Positions 1 through 8,181 of a stretch of DNA of 33,336 bases are shown here, piece by piece (the first letter of the stretch is position 1; each line of letters starts with the position of its first letter). Origin of the DNA: an uncultured Methylococcaceae bacterium (GTDB taxonomy: Bacteria; Pseudomonadota; Gammaproteobacteria; Methylococcales; Methylomonadaceae); NCBI GenBank assembly GCA_913056195.1, contig CAJXMF010000034.1, positions 1-33,336 on the forward strand. Reading direction: 5' to 3'. The notes under the pieces were generated by a model. That model saw only the letters and a list, made by a program, of their open reading frames with translations, ran no database searches and was not told where the DNA came from. Position numbers and translations under genes: made by a program.

Positions 1-66
1 AGCCTGATAAATCAAGAGCCTATGCCCACAGAAGAATTTACGCTGAGTAGTTACATTTCACTTTAA
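1..66 (+). CDS. C-terminal end of an unidentified protein (partial)
   Basis: The frame starting at base 1 is open for 21 codons and ends at a TAA at 64-66, reading ...PTEEFTLSSYISL. The next gene starts only 4 bases later, which fits a tight operon, so this is probably the tail of a real upstream gene. There is too little sequence to name the family. Confidence 0.5.
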   Translation, partial: SLINQEPMPTEEFTLSSYISL

Positions 67-70
67 GAAA

Positions 71-778
71 ATGCACTACAATGACTTTAAAAGTAAATGC
101 AGCACGGCACTGCTGACAACTGTTTTTTTGCTGGTGGGGCTTTCGATACAGTTGCTATGGCATCATCAGCACGCCACAGCATCAGTGCAGCGTACCTACT
201 TGCCATCACCACCAAAGCCTGATTACATGCGAGTGCTCGCCATGGGCGATCCAGCCGTGTTATCCAGGCTCTCCATGTTATGGTTGCAATCTTTCGATTA
301 TCAGCCGGGCATCAGTCTGGCACTTAAAGACTTGAATTATGATCGGTTGCTGGGCTGGTTGACATTAATCCAGCAATTAGATGCACGCAGTCAATATCCA
401 CTTTTTTCGGCAGCCTATATTTATGCCAATGTAGCGGATGAGACGCGTCAGCGGCAAGTGCTGGCATTTATAGAACAACGCTTTCAGAAGCATCCTGATC
501 GCTATTGGCGGTGGCTGGCTCATGCAGCTATTTTGGCCAAACATCGGTTGCATGATAATGATCTGGCTCTCGCTTATGCACATTTGTTAAGAACTCGAAC
601 CGATAAGGCAATTGTACCGGCCTGGGCCAGGCAAATGGAAATCGGGATTCTGGAAGAAAACGGCGAGTATGAAAGTGCCAGAATGTTGATCGGTGGCCTG
701 CTGAGTGAATCGGCGATCACGGATCCGCACGAATTGTATTATCTGAATCAGCGTCTGAAACAGCTCAAGACCAAGTAA
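71..778 (+). CDS. Hypothetical membrane-anchored helical (TPR-like) protein
   Basis: This 235-residue protein is not one I recognise. Residues 13-30 form a single hydrophobic segment (TALLTTVFLLVGLSIQLLW) after a short basic start, so it is probably anchored in the inner membrane, or led by an uncleaved signal, with the bulk in the periplasm. The rest is rich in Leu, Ala, Tyr and Arg, with paired-helix patterns around residues 90-230 that resemble degenerate TPR or solenoid repeats. It begins 4 bases after the preceding stop codon, so it is the distal gene of an operon that enters from the left. The job of that operon cannot be seen here. Coding status is well supported by length, context and hydrophobic pattern. 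Function is unknown. Confidence 0.75.
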   Translation: MHYNDFKSKCSTALLTTVFLLVGLSIQLLWHHQHATASVQRTYLPSPPKPDYMRVLAMGDPAVLSRLSMLWLQSFDYQPGISLALKDLNYDRLLGWLTLIQQLDARSQYPLFSAAYIYANVADETRQRQVLAFIEQRFQKHPDRYWRWLAHAAILAKHRLHDNDLALAYAHLLRTRTDKAIVPAWARQMEIGILEENGEYESARMLIGGLLSESAITDPHELYYLNQRLKQLKTK

Positions 779-789
779 TCATACGCTTT

Positions 790-1077
790 TTATGAGACAA
801 ACAAGCATGGGGGCTGTAACATGCTGATTTTGGGAGGGGCTGGGTTATACCTCTCATCATACCATCGCTCGCCTATCGGTAAATAAGCATGCGTTCTTGG
901 CATGCCCTGCCCGAAACCATTCGCATCCACATCAACAACAGGCCGACATTTGGAATTGTAATTTGCAATTTTAGCTTGCAAATCAGACTGCACCAACTCA
1001 TCAGTCTTTGGATGTTTTAAGGCATAATCAATCGCACGCTGACTCACGTAAAAGGCTTTCCTCCTTGCCCATTTCAT
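790..1077 (-). CDS. Small hypothetical protein, doubtful
   Basis: This 95-codon frame starts MKWARRKAFYVSQRAID and ends about 10 bases from the converging end of the preceding gene. It contains no motif I recognise. The composition is plausible for a soluble protein (balanced charge, several Tyr and Pro, two Cys), but there is no clear ribosome binding site: only a weak GAG lies upstream of the ATG. No strong competing frame exists here. It could be a genuine small protein, a fragment of a larger degraded gene, or a chance ORF. The converging arrangement and the lack of a visible terminator between it and the upstream operon do not settle the matter. Confidence 0.4.
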   Translation of the reverse strand: MKWARRKAFYVSQRAIDYALKHPKTDELVQSDLQAKIANYNSKCRPVVDVDANGFGQGMPRTHAYLPIGERWYDERYNPAPPKISMLQPPCLFVS

Positions 1078-1323
1078 CAGGGCTCAATTTTCTTTTGTCA
1101 GCGAAATCCGGTTCGTATTAGTATACCAAAATGTTTATTAGTCTGGTCAAACGTCAGGCCGGTCAATGGACATTATTTTCTTTGATGGCAAAGACTTTTG
1201 TCGAGGTTAAGTGGGTGGTATGTCATGGAAAAATAGTATGACACCAAATTCCACTTCAGCTATATATGATGGCAGGCAGAGCGTTGTAAAAATAATTACT
1301 CTAAAAACATAAACAAGAATGAT

Positions 1324-1353
1324 TTGCATTTATAACTATAGATTTATTATAAT
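1324..1353 (+). promoter_or_regulatory. Putative sigma70 promoter of the porin operon
   Basis: A perfect -10 hexamer TATAAT lies at 1348-1353, with a weak -35 (TTGCAT, 1324-1329) 18 bases upstream. The region from 1260 is AT-rich. The predicted transcript would start near 1360, about ten bases before the GGAGGG ribosome binding site at 1370-1375. The -35 is poor, so an activator may be needed. Confidence 0.45.
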
Positions 1354-1383
1354 CAACTCTTGTTTTTTTGGAGGGTTATTGAA

Positions 1384-2775
1384 GTGAAGTGTAAGAAATC
1401 GGTGTTGCAGTTTGCTGTAGCGTTATCTTTGCTAGGGGCAAATACTGCATTTGCTGAAGTGGATAAGGGACGTCCACCGCAGTCAATGGCTGAAATGTGG
1501 AAAGTGATTCAAGCGCAACAAGCTCAAATCAATCACTTGACCCAGCAACTGGAAGAAAAGAAGGCTTCGGTTAAAACAGTGGCTGTTTCTGATTTGGATA
1601 GAAAGACCAATGTTTTGGCGAAAGAAGTTGAAAAAATTCGGACACAGTTATTTATTCCTGATGAAGTGGAATATAAAAGTCAGTATGGTTTAGGACCTGC
1701 GGCTTCCAAGGTTTATCAGGTAGGTAAGGGCTTGTCGATTGGAGGATATGGCGAAGCGAATTATCAGAATATCGTCGATGATAAAACCCAAAACAGCAAT
1801 GATAATGCCGATTTTGAGCGTCTGGTGTTGTATGTCGGTTATAAATTTACCGATAATATTTTGTTTAATAGTGAAATAGAGTTTGAGCATGCATCAACAG
1901 GTGGTGGGAAAAAAGGCGAGGTATCTGTTGAATTTGCGTCCCTGGATTTCTTTATAAATCCATTGGCGAATATACGGGCCGGAATGGTGCTGGTGCCTAT
2001 GGGATTTATTAACCGGATCCATGAGCCGCCTTTTTATTTTGGTAATAATCGTCCGGAAGTTGAGAGAAGAATTATTCCAACAACCTGGCGTGAAAATGGT
2101 GTCGGTTTGTTTGGTGAGTTGGCACCCGGTTTGACTTATACCGCTTATGTAGTAAATGGATTGAATGCCAAAAATTTTACTTCTTCCGGGATTCGTAGTG
2201 GACGGCAAGGAGGCAGTAAAGCCAAGGCGGAAGATCTGGCTTTTGTCGGACGTGTGGATTATGCTCCGACACAATTACCTGGATTGACCTTTGGTGGTTC
2301 GGCTTATTTGGGTAATTCCGGTCAAAATCAAGTGTTTGCGGGTAAAAAAGTAGATGCGTTTACACAATTATATGAAGGCCATGTTCAGGTTAAATACCGA
2401 GGTTTGGAATTCAGAGCATTGGGTTCTTGGGGGCATATTGATGATGCGGCTGTGCTGAGTGTTGCAAATAATCAGACCGTTGGTAAAGAAAACTATGGCT
2501 GGTATGCAGAAGTTGGGTATGATGTGATGCCGCATTTGTTTGCTGATAGCACGCAATATCTGGCACCATTTTTTCGTTATGAACGATTGGATACGGTTGC
2601 CAGCGCGCCAACAGGGTTTGCAGATGATCTAAGCAAAGACCGAGAGATCTTTCAGGTGGGAGCCAATTACAAGCCTATTCCGAATGTAGTGATTAAGGCC
2701 GATTATCGCAACTGGGATTCAAAAGGCGGGAGTTTACCGGATGATTTTAATCTGGGTATTGGATTTATTTTCTGA
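1384..2775 (+). CDS. Outer-membrane porin, phosphate-selective porin O/P-like
   Basis: This 463-residue precursor has a signal peptide (MKCKKSVLQFAVALSLLGANTAFA, two pieces around a clear hydrophobic core) ending near residue 24. A short coiled-coil stretch (QAQQAQINHLTQQLEEKK) follows, and then a beta-barrel with alternating aromatic strands. Residues such as SIGGYGEANYQ, FERLVLYVGYKF and the closing NLGIGFIF are typical of OprO/OprP-like porins, which let small anions or other solutes cross the outer membrane. I chose the GTG at 1384 because GGAGGG at 1370-1375 sits 8 bases before it and the signal peptide then starts cleanly. A TTG at 1360 would put the Shine-Dalgarno inside the gene. It leads an apparent operon with an FMN-binding protein and a membrane protein, with a terminator hairpin between that may attenuate the distal genes. 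The substrate is not evident. Confidence 0.85.
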   Translation: MKCKKSVLQFAVALSLLGANTAFAEVDKGRPPQSMAEMWKVIQAQQAQINHLTQQLEEKKASVKTVAVSDLDRKTNVLAKEVEKIRTQLFIPDEVEYKSQYGLGPAASKVYQVGKGLSIGGYGEANYQNIVDDKTQNSNDNADFERLVLYVGYKFTDNILFNSEIEFEHASTGGGKKGEVSVEFASLDFFINPLANIRAGMVLVPMGFINRIHEPPFYFGNNRPEVERRIIPTTWRENGVGLFGELAPGLTYTAYVVNGLNAKNFTSSGIRSGRQGGSKAKAEDLAFVGRVDYAPTQLPGLTFGGSAYLGNSGQNQVFAGKKVDAFTQLYEGHVQVKYRGLEFRALGSWGHIDDAAVLSVANNQTVGKENYGWYAEVGYDVMPHLFADSTQYLAPFFRYERLDTVASAPTGFADDLSKDREIFQVGANYKPIPNVVIKADYRNWDSKGGSLPDDFNLGIGFIF

Positions 2776-2802
2776 TAGCATCTAACACGGTCATGAATCA
2801 AT

Positions 2803-2833
2803 AAAAAGCTTCCGATTGCTTCGGAGGCTTTTT
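2803..2833 (+). terminator. Rho-independent terminator or attenuator after the porin
   Basis: AAAAAGCTTCCGA (2803-2815) and TCGGAGGCTTTTT (2821-2833) pair through 13 positions with one G-U wobble, a 5-base loop and a T-rich tail. It lies 28 bases after the porin stop and 21 bases before the next start, so it probably lowers expression of the two downstream genes relative to the porin. Confidence 0.8.
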
Positions 2834-2854
2834 GTCTTTTTAGATGAAGGTAAT

Positions 2855-3403
2855 ATGCAAAACAAACACACGCCTTTCAAGGGCATTATTTTAGGATTGA
2901 TATTTTTATTGGTCGCTATTCCTGCTGTGAGTAAAATTTTCTACAGTAAAAATGAAGCGCTGGCGTTGGCTTTTGGTAAGGATGCGGTGGTGGAAATGCT
3001 GTCATTATTTCCAAACGACAAACAGCTTAAAAAAATTGAACAATTGGCGCAGGTTAAAATGGAAAGTTCATTTTTCACCTTTTATGTCGGGAAAAAAGCG
3101 GGGAAGATTTTGGGATATGCGGCGATTGAGAATCGTATTGTCAGAACCAAGCCTGAAACGTTGATGGTTGTCTTGGATACCCAGGGTAAAGTAACGGCTA
3201 TTCATACACTGGCCTTTCATGAGCCACCTGAATACCAGCCACCGCAGCGTTGGTATGAATTACTCTACCAGCGTGACCTGGGGCGATTACGATTGAACCA
3301 GGATATTCAAGGCATTGCTGGAGCCACCTTGAGTACTCGGTCGGCAGTCGATGTGACGCGGAAAGTGATGGCTGTTTTTCAAGTCATGTTAAAGGGAAGT
3401 TAA
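2855..3403 (+). CDS. Membrane-anchored FMN-binding domain protein
   Basis: This 182-residue protein has one N-terminal transmembrane helix (residues 9-25) and a periplasmic domain ending in AGATLSTRSAV at residues 155-165. This matches the S/T-G-A-T-x-S/T signature at which RnfG, NqrC and related FMN_bind proteins carry FMN covalently linked to Thr through a phosphoester bond. Such proteins pass electrons outside the cytoplasmic membrane, and the flavin is attached by an ApbE transferase; none is encoded in this window. I chose the ATG at 2855, preceded by GAAGG at 2846-2850. A longer frame reaching back to 2816 would start inside the terminator stem. The gene ends 3 bases before the next start, so the pair is tightly coupled. 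The partner and electron acceptor are unknown. Confidence 0.8.
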   Translation: MQNKHTPFKGIILGLIFLLVAIPAVSKIFYSKNEALALAFGKDAVVEMLSLFPNDKQLKKIEQLAQVKMESSFFTFYVGKKAGKILGYAAIENRIVRTKPETLMVVLDTQGKVTAIHTLAFHEPPEYQPPQRWYELLYQRDLGRLRLNQDIQGIAGATLSTRSAVDVTRKVMAVFQVMLKGS

Positions 3404-3406
3404 TCG

Positions 3407-3904
3407 ATGCGTTTTTTTGTGACTGGCGAGCAAAGCCGGCAATTATTATTGAATACGCTGATCCTGATGTTCCTAGGCTATATTGTATTGCTATGGATAT
3501 CCAATGCTTTGCTTTATTTTCATAAAATGGACTTAACCGCCGCATCGGTTGTTCATTATTATCTAGGTTCAGAGCAGGAATTTACTCAGCCTAAAAGTTA
3601 TCAGAGCATGTTGGAAGTGAGCCATTTTCATTTTTTTGCCATGGGTATGCTGATTCTGACCTTAACCCATTTAATGATAATGACGACGATGCCGGTATTG
3701 GTAAAGGTCTGGTTGAGTACGGTGGTCTATGTTGCGGCTGTAGCCGATGAAATTGGCGGTTGGTTAGTGCGTTTTGTGCATCCCGCTTTTGCCTATTTCA
3801 AAATCGGGGCCTTTGTGTTACTGGAGTTATCACTGGCAGCCTTAGTGATTACTGTCTTGATATCTTTATATAAAATGCGAAAACAGATGGCAGGTAAGCG
3901 ATAA
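3407..3904 (+). CDS. Hypothetical inner-membrane protein with conserved-looking His residues
   Basis: This 165-residue protein has about four transmembrane helices (roughly residues 15-38, 70-95, 97-120 and 128-155). Several His residues lie in or next to membrane segments (HFHFFAMGMLILTLTHLMIM, residues about 73-92). Such an arrangement could hold heme b or a metal, but no family signature is recognisable. It starts 3 bases after the FMN-binding protein with an AGGGAAG ribosome binding site upstream, so the two are probably made together. A reasonable guess is that it is a membrane redox partner of the flavoprotein, in the manner of small cytochrome b-like subunits. This is inference from neighbourhood only. 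Confidence 0.7.
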   Translation: MRFFVTGEQSRQLLLNTLILMFLGYIVLLWISNALLYFHKMDLTAASVVHYYLGSEQEFTQPKSYQSMLEVSHFHFFAMGMLILTLTHLMIMTTMPVLVKVWLSTVVYVAAVADEIGGWLVRFVHPAFAYFKIGAFVLLELSLAALVITVLISLYKMRKQMAGKR

Positions 3905-3911
3905 AGTCTCT

Positions 3912-3962
3912 CTGAAAAAGTTAGAAATTTTAGTTTCTATGGATGCATCCTAACTTTTTCAG
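3912..3962. terminator. Long-armed hairpin between convergent genes (bidirectional terminator or repeat)
   Basis: CTGAAAAAGTTAG (3912-3924) and CTAACTTTTTCAG (3950-3962) are perfect 13-base inverted repeats separated by 25 bases, which include a smaller AGAAA/TTTCT stem. It lies between the membrane-protein stop (3904) and the convergent acyltransferase stop (3971), so it can serve both strands. The long loop is unusual for a terminator and would also fit a small inverted-repeat element. Confidence 0.6.
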
Positions 3963-3970
3963 GGCCAACA

Positions 3971-4699
3971 TCAGGCTGCTTGGCATTGATGTGCGTTATA
4001 TTGTTCAAGTTCTGAATAGAGCCTATAGCCGTTATTGAAGTTTTCGGACCAGATATCATTATTTATGATTTCCTGCATTTCAACCTTAAAAGGGTAACGC
4101 ATGCCACGATGATCACAGCCTTCGCCAATTTGTTGCATTTTAAAGCCTTCCCGGCTGATAACACGCGCTAAGGCCTTGGTGCCGAGAAAATACCAATTAT
4201 CAATATTATTGGCTTGGCTATAGAGGCTGGCGGCTCGAAATAATCCCCAAATTAAGCTTTTGTTAATGTGTCGACGACTGTAAAGCTGAGTGACATCAGT
4301 TCTTACCTGGGCGTCAGTCTGGGCGTTCAGAGCCAATGGTGGCTCTTCATCGGTTTTGCGTTTGCGAATCTCTTGAATCAAGCAAAGTCTTGAAATCTCA
4401 ATGGATTGGCTGTGTTGAGCTTGGTTATCTTGTTCGATTGGACAAAGCGCCTGCAAGGGGAGTAACTCATTCCGAGGAAATACCATACGCATCGCGCCAA
4501 TCCATTGATTGGTGTGTTTATGTCTAATGATAAAATGAACGGAATTATCGTCCCATTGATCCTCTTCCAATGCTTCTGGAAAGCGTGTTTTATCTTCATA
4601 ACCCATTTCTTCACAGTAAACCTGATAGCGCACATTGAAATGTTGTTTTTTGCTGGCAGGGGTATCCGCTAGAAAAACTTCAAAATAGTCATCAAACAT
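3971..4699 (-). CDS. PEP-CTERM/exosortase system-associated acyltransferase
   Basis: This 242-residue protein has the GNAT-like fold signature of the acyltransferase family found beside exosortase/PEP-CTERM systems (related in fold to autoinducer synthases). It shows FNVRYQVYCEEMGYED near residues 22-37, IGAMRMVFP near 67-75, and EISRLCL near 101-107. Members are thought to make N-acyl amino acids or similar lipids linked to envelope protein sorting and exopolysaccharide. The full family length is present. It is transcribed alone on the minus strand, convergent with the porin operon, and has a 550-base upstream region of its own. No exosortase or PEP-CTERM substrate is visible in this window, so the partner genes must lie elsewhere. 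The family call is firm; the exact substrate is not known. Confidence 0.85.
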   Translation of the reverse strand: MFDDYFEVFLADTPASKKQHFNVRYQVYCEEMGYEDKTRFPEALEEDQWDDNSVHFIIRHKHTNQWIGAMRMVFPRNELLPLQALCPIEQDNQAQHSQSIEISRLCLIQEIRKRKTDEEPPLALNAQTDAQVRTDVTQLYSRRHINKSLIWGLFRAASLYSQANNIDNWYFLGTKALARVISREGFKMQQIGEGCDHRGMRYPFKVEMQEIINNDIWSENFNNGYRLYSELEQYNAHQCQAA

Positions 4700-5010
4700 T
4701 TTAGCTCCTCATATTTTCTAACGTGTAAGTATATAATGACGTTATAAAAAAAATAAATTTATCTCGTGCGTGGGAATTACATCAAAATAATATTAAAGTA
4801 ACCTTAAATTTTAAGTGCTAAATCGTTATCTTTTATGACAATTCTATGACAATGTCAAAATAGCTACCGAATTTAAGGCTTACGACCAGTCTTTATTAAT
4901 GTCTGTCAGTAAAGGCCGGCGCTTACCAGATTATTTTTCAAACCAAATGAAGACCGTGTGTTTCTAAATAAACATGAATCCAATTCTACATAAATTCAAT
5001 TAAAAAGAAA

Positions 5011-5040
5011 TACGTATGAGTACGTAAGAGTACATAAGAG
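5011..5040. repeat. Three tandem decamers
   Basis: TACGTATGAG, TACGTAAGAG and TACATAAGAG lie head to tail at 5011-5020, 5021-5030 and 5031-5040, each differing from the next at one position. The 10-base period puts the units on one face of the helix, which would suit a multimeric regulator. No known binding site is recognised. Confidence 0.75.
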
Positions 5041-5071
5041 GGTCTCAGTTTAAGGTCTACTGCGCCATGGC

Positions 5072-5149
5072 TAGTGGTGTGCTTAGGATATTTAAAATCC
5101 ACTTGCGCTGTGTAAATTCCGCTTTCTGCGTGTCGTTCGCGCACCACTA
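5072..5149. repeat. Inverted repeat with 11-base arms
   Basis: TAGTGGTGTGC (5072-5082) and GCGCACCACTA (5139-5149) are inverted copies with one G-U-compatible mismatch, 56 bases apart. The spacer also holds a small GGAT/ATCC stem. It may be a structured transcript end or a decayed small mobile element. Confidence 0.45.
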
Positions 5150-5194
5150 ACAGAGCGGTTCGTAACGGTTTTGAACAGGTTATAAGGCAGATAT

Positions 5195-5228
5195 AAAAAA
5201 GCCCCGACAGTGAAACTGCCGAGGCTTT
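5195..5228 (-). terminator. Terminator of groES-groEL
   Basis: Read on the minus strand, AAAGCCTCGGCAG (5228-5216) pairs with CTGTCGGGGCTTT (5210-5198) over 13 positions, with G-U pairs and a 5-base loop, and is followed by a run of T. It begins 28 bases past the groEL stop. This is a canonical rho-independent terminator. Confidence 0.9.
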
Positions 5229-5255
5229 GGCTACACATTAAAACGGTGGTGGGGC

Positions 5256-6920
<1,665 letters not shown>

Positions 6921-6958
6921 TTAGAATAAATGGTGAGTTAGAAAATATTGATGTTTGA

Positions 6959-7249
6959 TTAGTCTAAAACGGCCATGATGTCATCCTCACGCATGACGAT
7001 GACTTCTTCGCCATCGACGGTGACTTCATTGCCGGAATATTTACCGAACAATACACGGTCGCCCACTTTGACATCCAGCGGGCGGGTATCGCCATTTTCC
7101 AGCAGTTTGCCATTTCCTACAGCAAGGACAGTGCCTTCGCTGGGTTTCTCAGCGGCTGATCCGGGTAAAACAATACCGCCTGCCGTTGTTGTTTCTTCTT
7201 CTACACGTTTAATGATGACTCTGTCGTGTAATGGACGTATTTTCATCAA
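6959..7249 (-). CDS. groES: Co-chaperonin GroES (10 kDa)
   Basis: This 96-residue protein is the standard GroES: it begins [14 protein letters not shown] after an extra Met, carries the mobile loop [20 protein letters not shown] (residues 17-36) that docks on GroEL, and ends [15 protein letters not shown]. Seven copies cap the GroEL ring. Two ATGs are adjacent (7247-7249 and 7244-7246), and either may be used; AGGAGAC upstream is the ribosome binding site. It is the first gene of the groES-groEL operon, with CIRCE about 43 bases upstream. Confidence 0.98.
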   Translation of the reverse strand: MMKIRPLHDRVIIKRVEEETTTAGGIVLPGSAAEKPSEGTVLAVGNGKLLENGDTRPLDVKVGDRVLFGKYSGNEVTVDGEEVIVMREDDIMAVLD

Positions 7250-7292
7250 TGTCTCCTGAACAATTTAAGTTTAATGAAATGGTTTTTTAGTA

Positions 7293-7319
7293 TTAGCACT
7301 CGGTGCTGTCGAGTGCTAA
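7293..7319 (-). promoter_or_regulatory. CIRCE operator (HrcA binding site)
   Basis: TTAGCACTC (7293-7301), a 9-base spacer, then GAGTGCTAA (7311-7319) is a perfect match to the CIRCE inverted repeat bound by the heat-shock repressor HrcA. It overlaps the start of transcription from the promoter at 7319-7346, so bound HrcA would block groESL transcription until heat stress inactivates it. Confidence 0.97.
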
Positions 7320-7346
7320 TAATAGTCAGCTTTTGCATTCTGTCAA
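7319..7346 (-). promoter_or_regulatory. Sigma70-type promoter of groES-groEL
   Basis: On the minus strand a perfect -35 TTGACA (7346-7341) is followed after 16 bases by TATTAT (7324-7319), which abuts the CIRCE element. This is the vegetative promoter/CIRCE arrangement. No clear sigma32 promoter was found. Confidence 0.75.
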
Positions 7347-7391
7347 GTACTTTGGCATTATTTGACGCTCTCTTGCCTTTCCAATAGTGCT

Positions 7392-8132
7392 ATGAACGAC
7401 AAACAATTACTCCGTTACAGCCGCCAGATTATGCTGCCACAAGTCGATATCGAAGGTCAGCAAAAGCTGCTCAACGCCAAAGTATTAATTATTGGCGCCG
7501 GCGGGCTAGGCTGTCCGGCATCCATTTATCTGGCGGCAGCCGGTATTGGGCAAATCACGCTGTTTGATGATGACAACGTCGATTTAACCAATTTACAACG
7601 ACAGATTGCTCATACCACTGAGGATATAGGGATGGAAAAAGTTTTTTCAACCCGGGATACGTTAAAAAAAATCAATCCGGACACGATTGTTTTAGCGCAT
7701 CCTGTCCGTCTGGAGGGGGAGAGGTTGCAGCAGGAAGTGGCGGCAGCCGATGTGGTGCTGGATTGCAGTGATAATTTCTCGACCCGTTTTGCGATTAACA
7801 GTGCTTGCGTTCAGCAGAAAACCGATTTGGTGTCCGGTGCGGCAATCCGGTTTGAAGGCCAGGTTTCTGTGTTCAGGCCATGTTTGGAGGAAAGTCCGTG
7901 TTATAACTGTCTTTATCAAAACCAGGGTGAAGCCGCGCAAAACTGCGCAACGCATGGCGTCATTTCGCCCATCACTGGAATTATCGGGAGTACTCAGGCT
8001 CTGGAGGCGATTAAGGTATTGCTTGATATCGGTGAGCCTCTGATGGGGCGCTTGCTGTTACTCGATGGGCTCAGTATGGAATGGAATAGCATGCGATTTA
8101 AGAAAAATCCATCCTGCCCGACCTGCGGCTAA
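7392..8132 (+). CDS. moeB: MoeB/ThiF-family sulfur-carrier adenylyltransferase
   Basis: This 246-residue E1-like enzyme activates the C-terminal Gly-Gly of a sulfur-carrier protein (MoaD in molybdopterin synthesis, ThiS in thiamine synthesis) as acyl-AMP. The nucleotide-binding loop GAGGLG is at residues 35-40, the adenylation-site pattern NLQRQ at 67-71, and DCSDNFSTR at 124-132. A structural zinc site is formed by C170/C173 (CYNC) and C242/C245 (CPTC). There is no rhodanese extension, so it matches bacterial MoeB or ThiF length. I chose the ATG at 7392; a TTG 30 bases upstream is unlikely. It is divergent from groES and shares a short intergenic region with it. MoeB versus ThiF cannot be settled, because neither pathway's other genes are adjacent. 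Confidence 0.85.
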   Translation: MNDKQLLRYSRQIMLPQVDIEGQQKLLNAKVLIIGAGGLGCPASIYLAAAGIGQITLFDDDNVDLTNLQRQIAHTTEDIGMEKVFSTRDTLKKINPDTIVLAHPVRLEGERLQQEVAAADVVLDCSDNFSTRFAINSACVQQKTDLVSGAAIRFEGQVSVFRPCLEESPCYNCLYQNQGEAAQNCATHGVISPITGIIGSTQALEAIKVLLDIGEPLMGRLLLLDGLSMEWNSMRFKKNPSCPTCG

Positions 8133-8139
8133 TTCAAAA

Positions 8140-8168
8140 GCGATTGACGGGCTTTGCCCGTCAATCGC
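8140..8168. terminator. Perfect 13-bp hairpin, shared terminator of moeB and the helicase
   Basis: GCGATTGACGGGC (8140-8152) and GCCCGTCAATCGC (8156-8168) pair perfectly around a 3-base loop between two convergent genes. On the minus strand it is followed by TTTT, giving a good terminator for the helicase. On the plus strand the tail (ATTTAT) is weaker. Confidence 0.85.
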
Positions 8169-8181
8169 ATTTATCCGGATC

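Larger units (their letters stand above)
4700..5194. other. Gene-free region with short repeats
   Basis: I see no convincing gene in this stretch. It should contain the promoter of the acyltransferase, though I cannot place one with confidence. Two structures stand out: three consecutive 10-base repeats at 5011-5040, and an inverted repeat with 11-base arms at 5072-5082 and 5139-5149. The left part is AT-rich. Confidence 0.5.

Noticed and set aside
2816-2854. Upstream extension of the FMN-binding protein
   Set aside because: The extra codons lie inside a terminator stem and loop. The ATG at 2855 has a ribosome binding site and starts the membrane helix cleanly.
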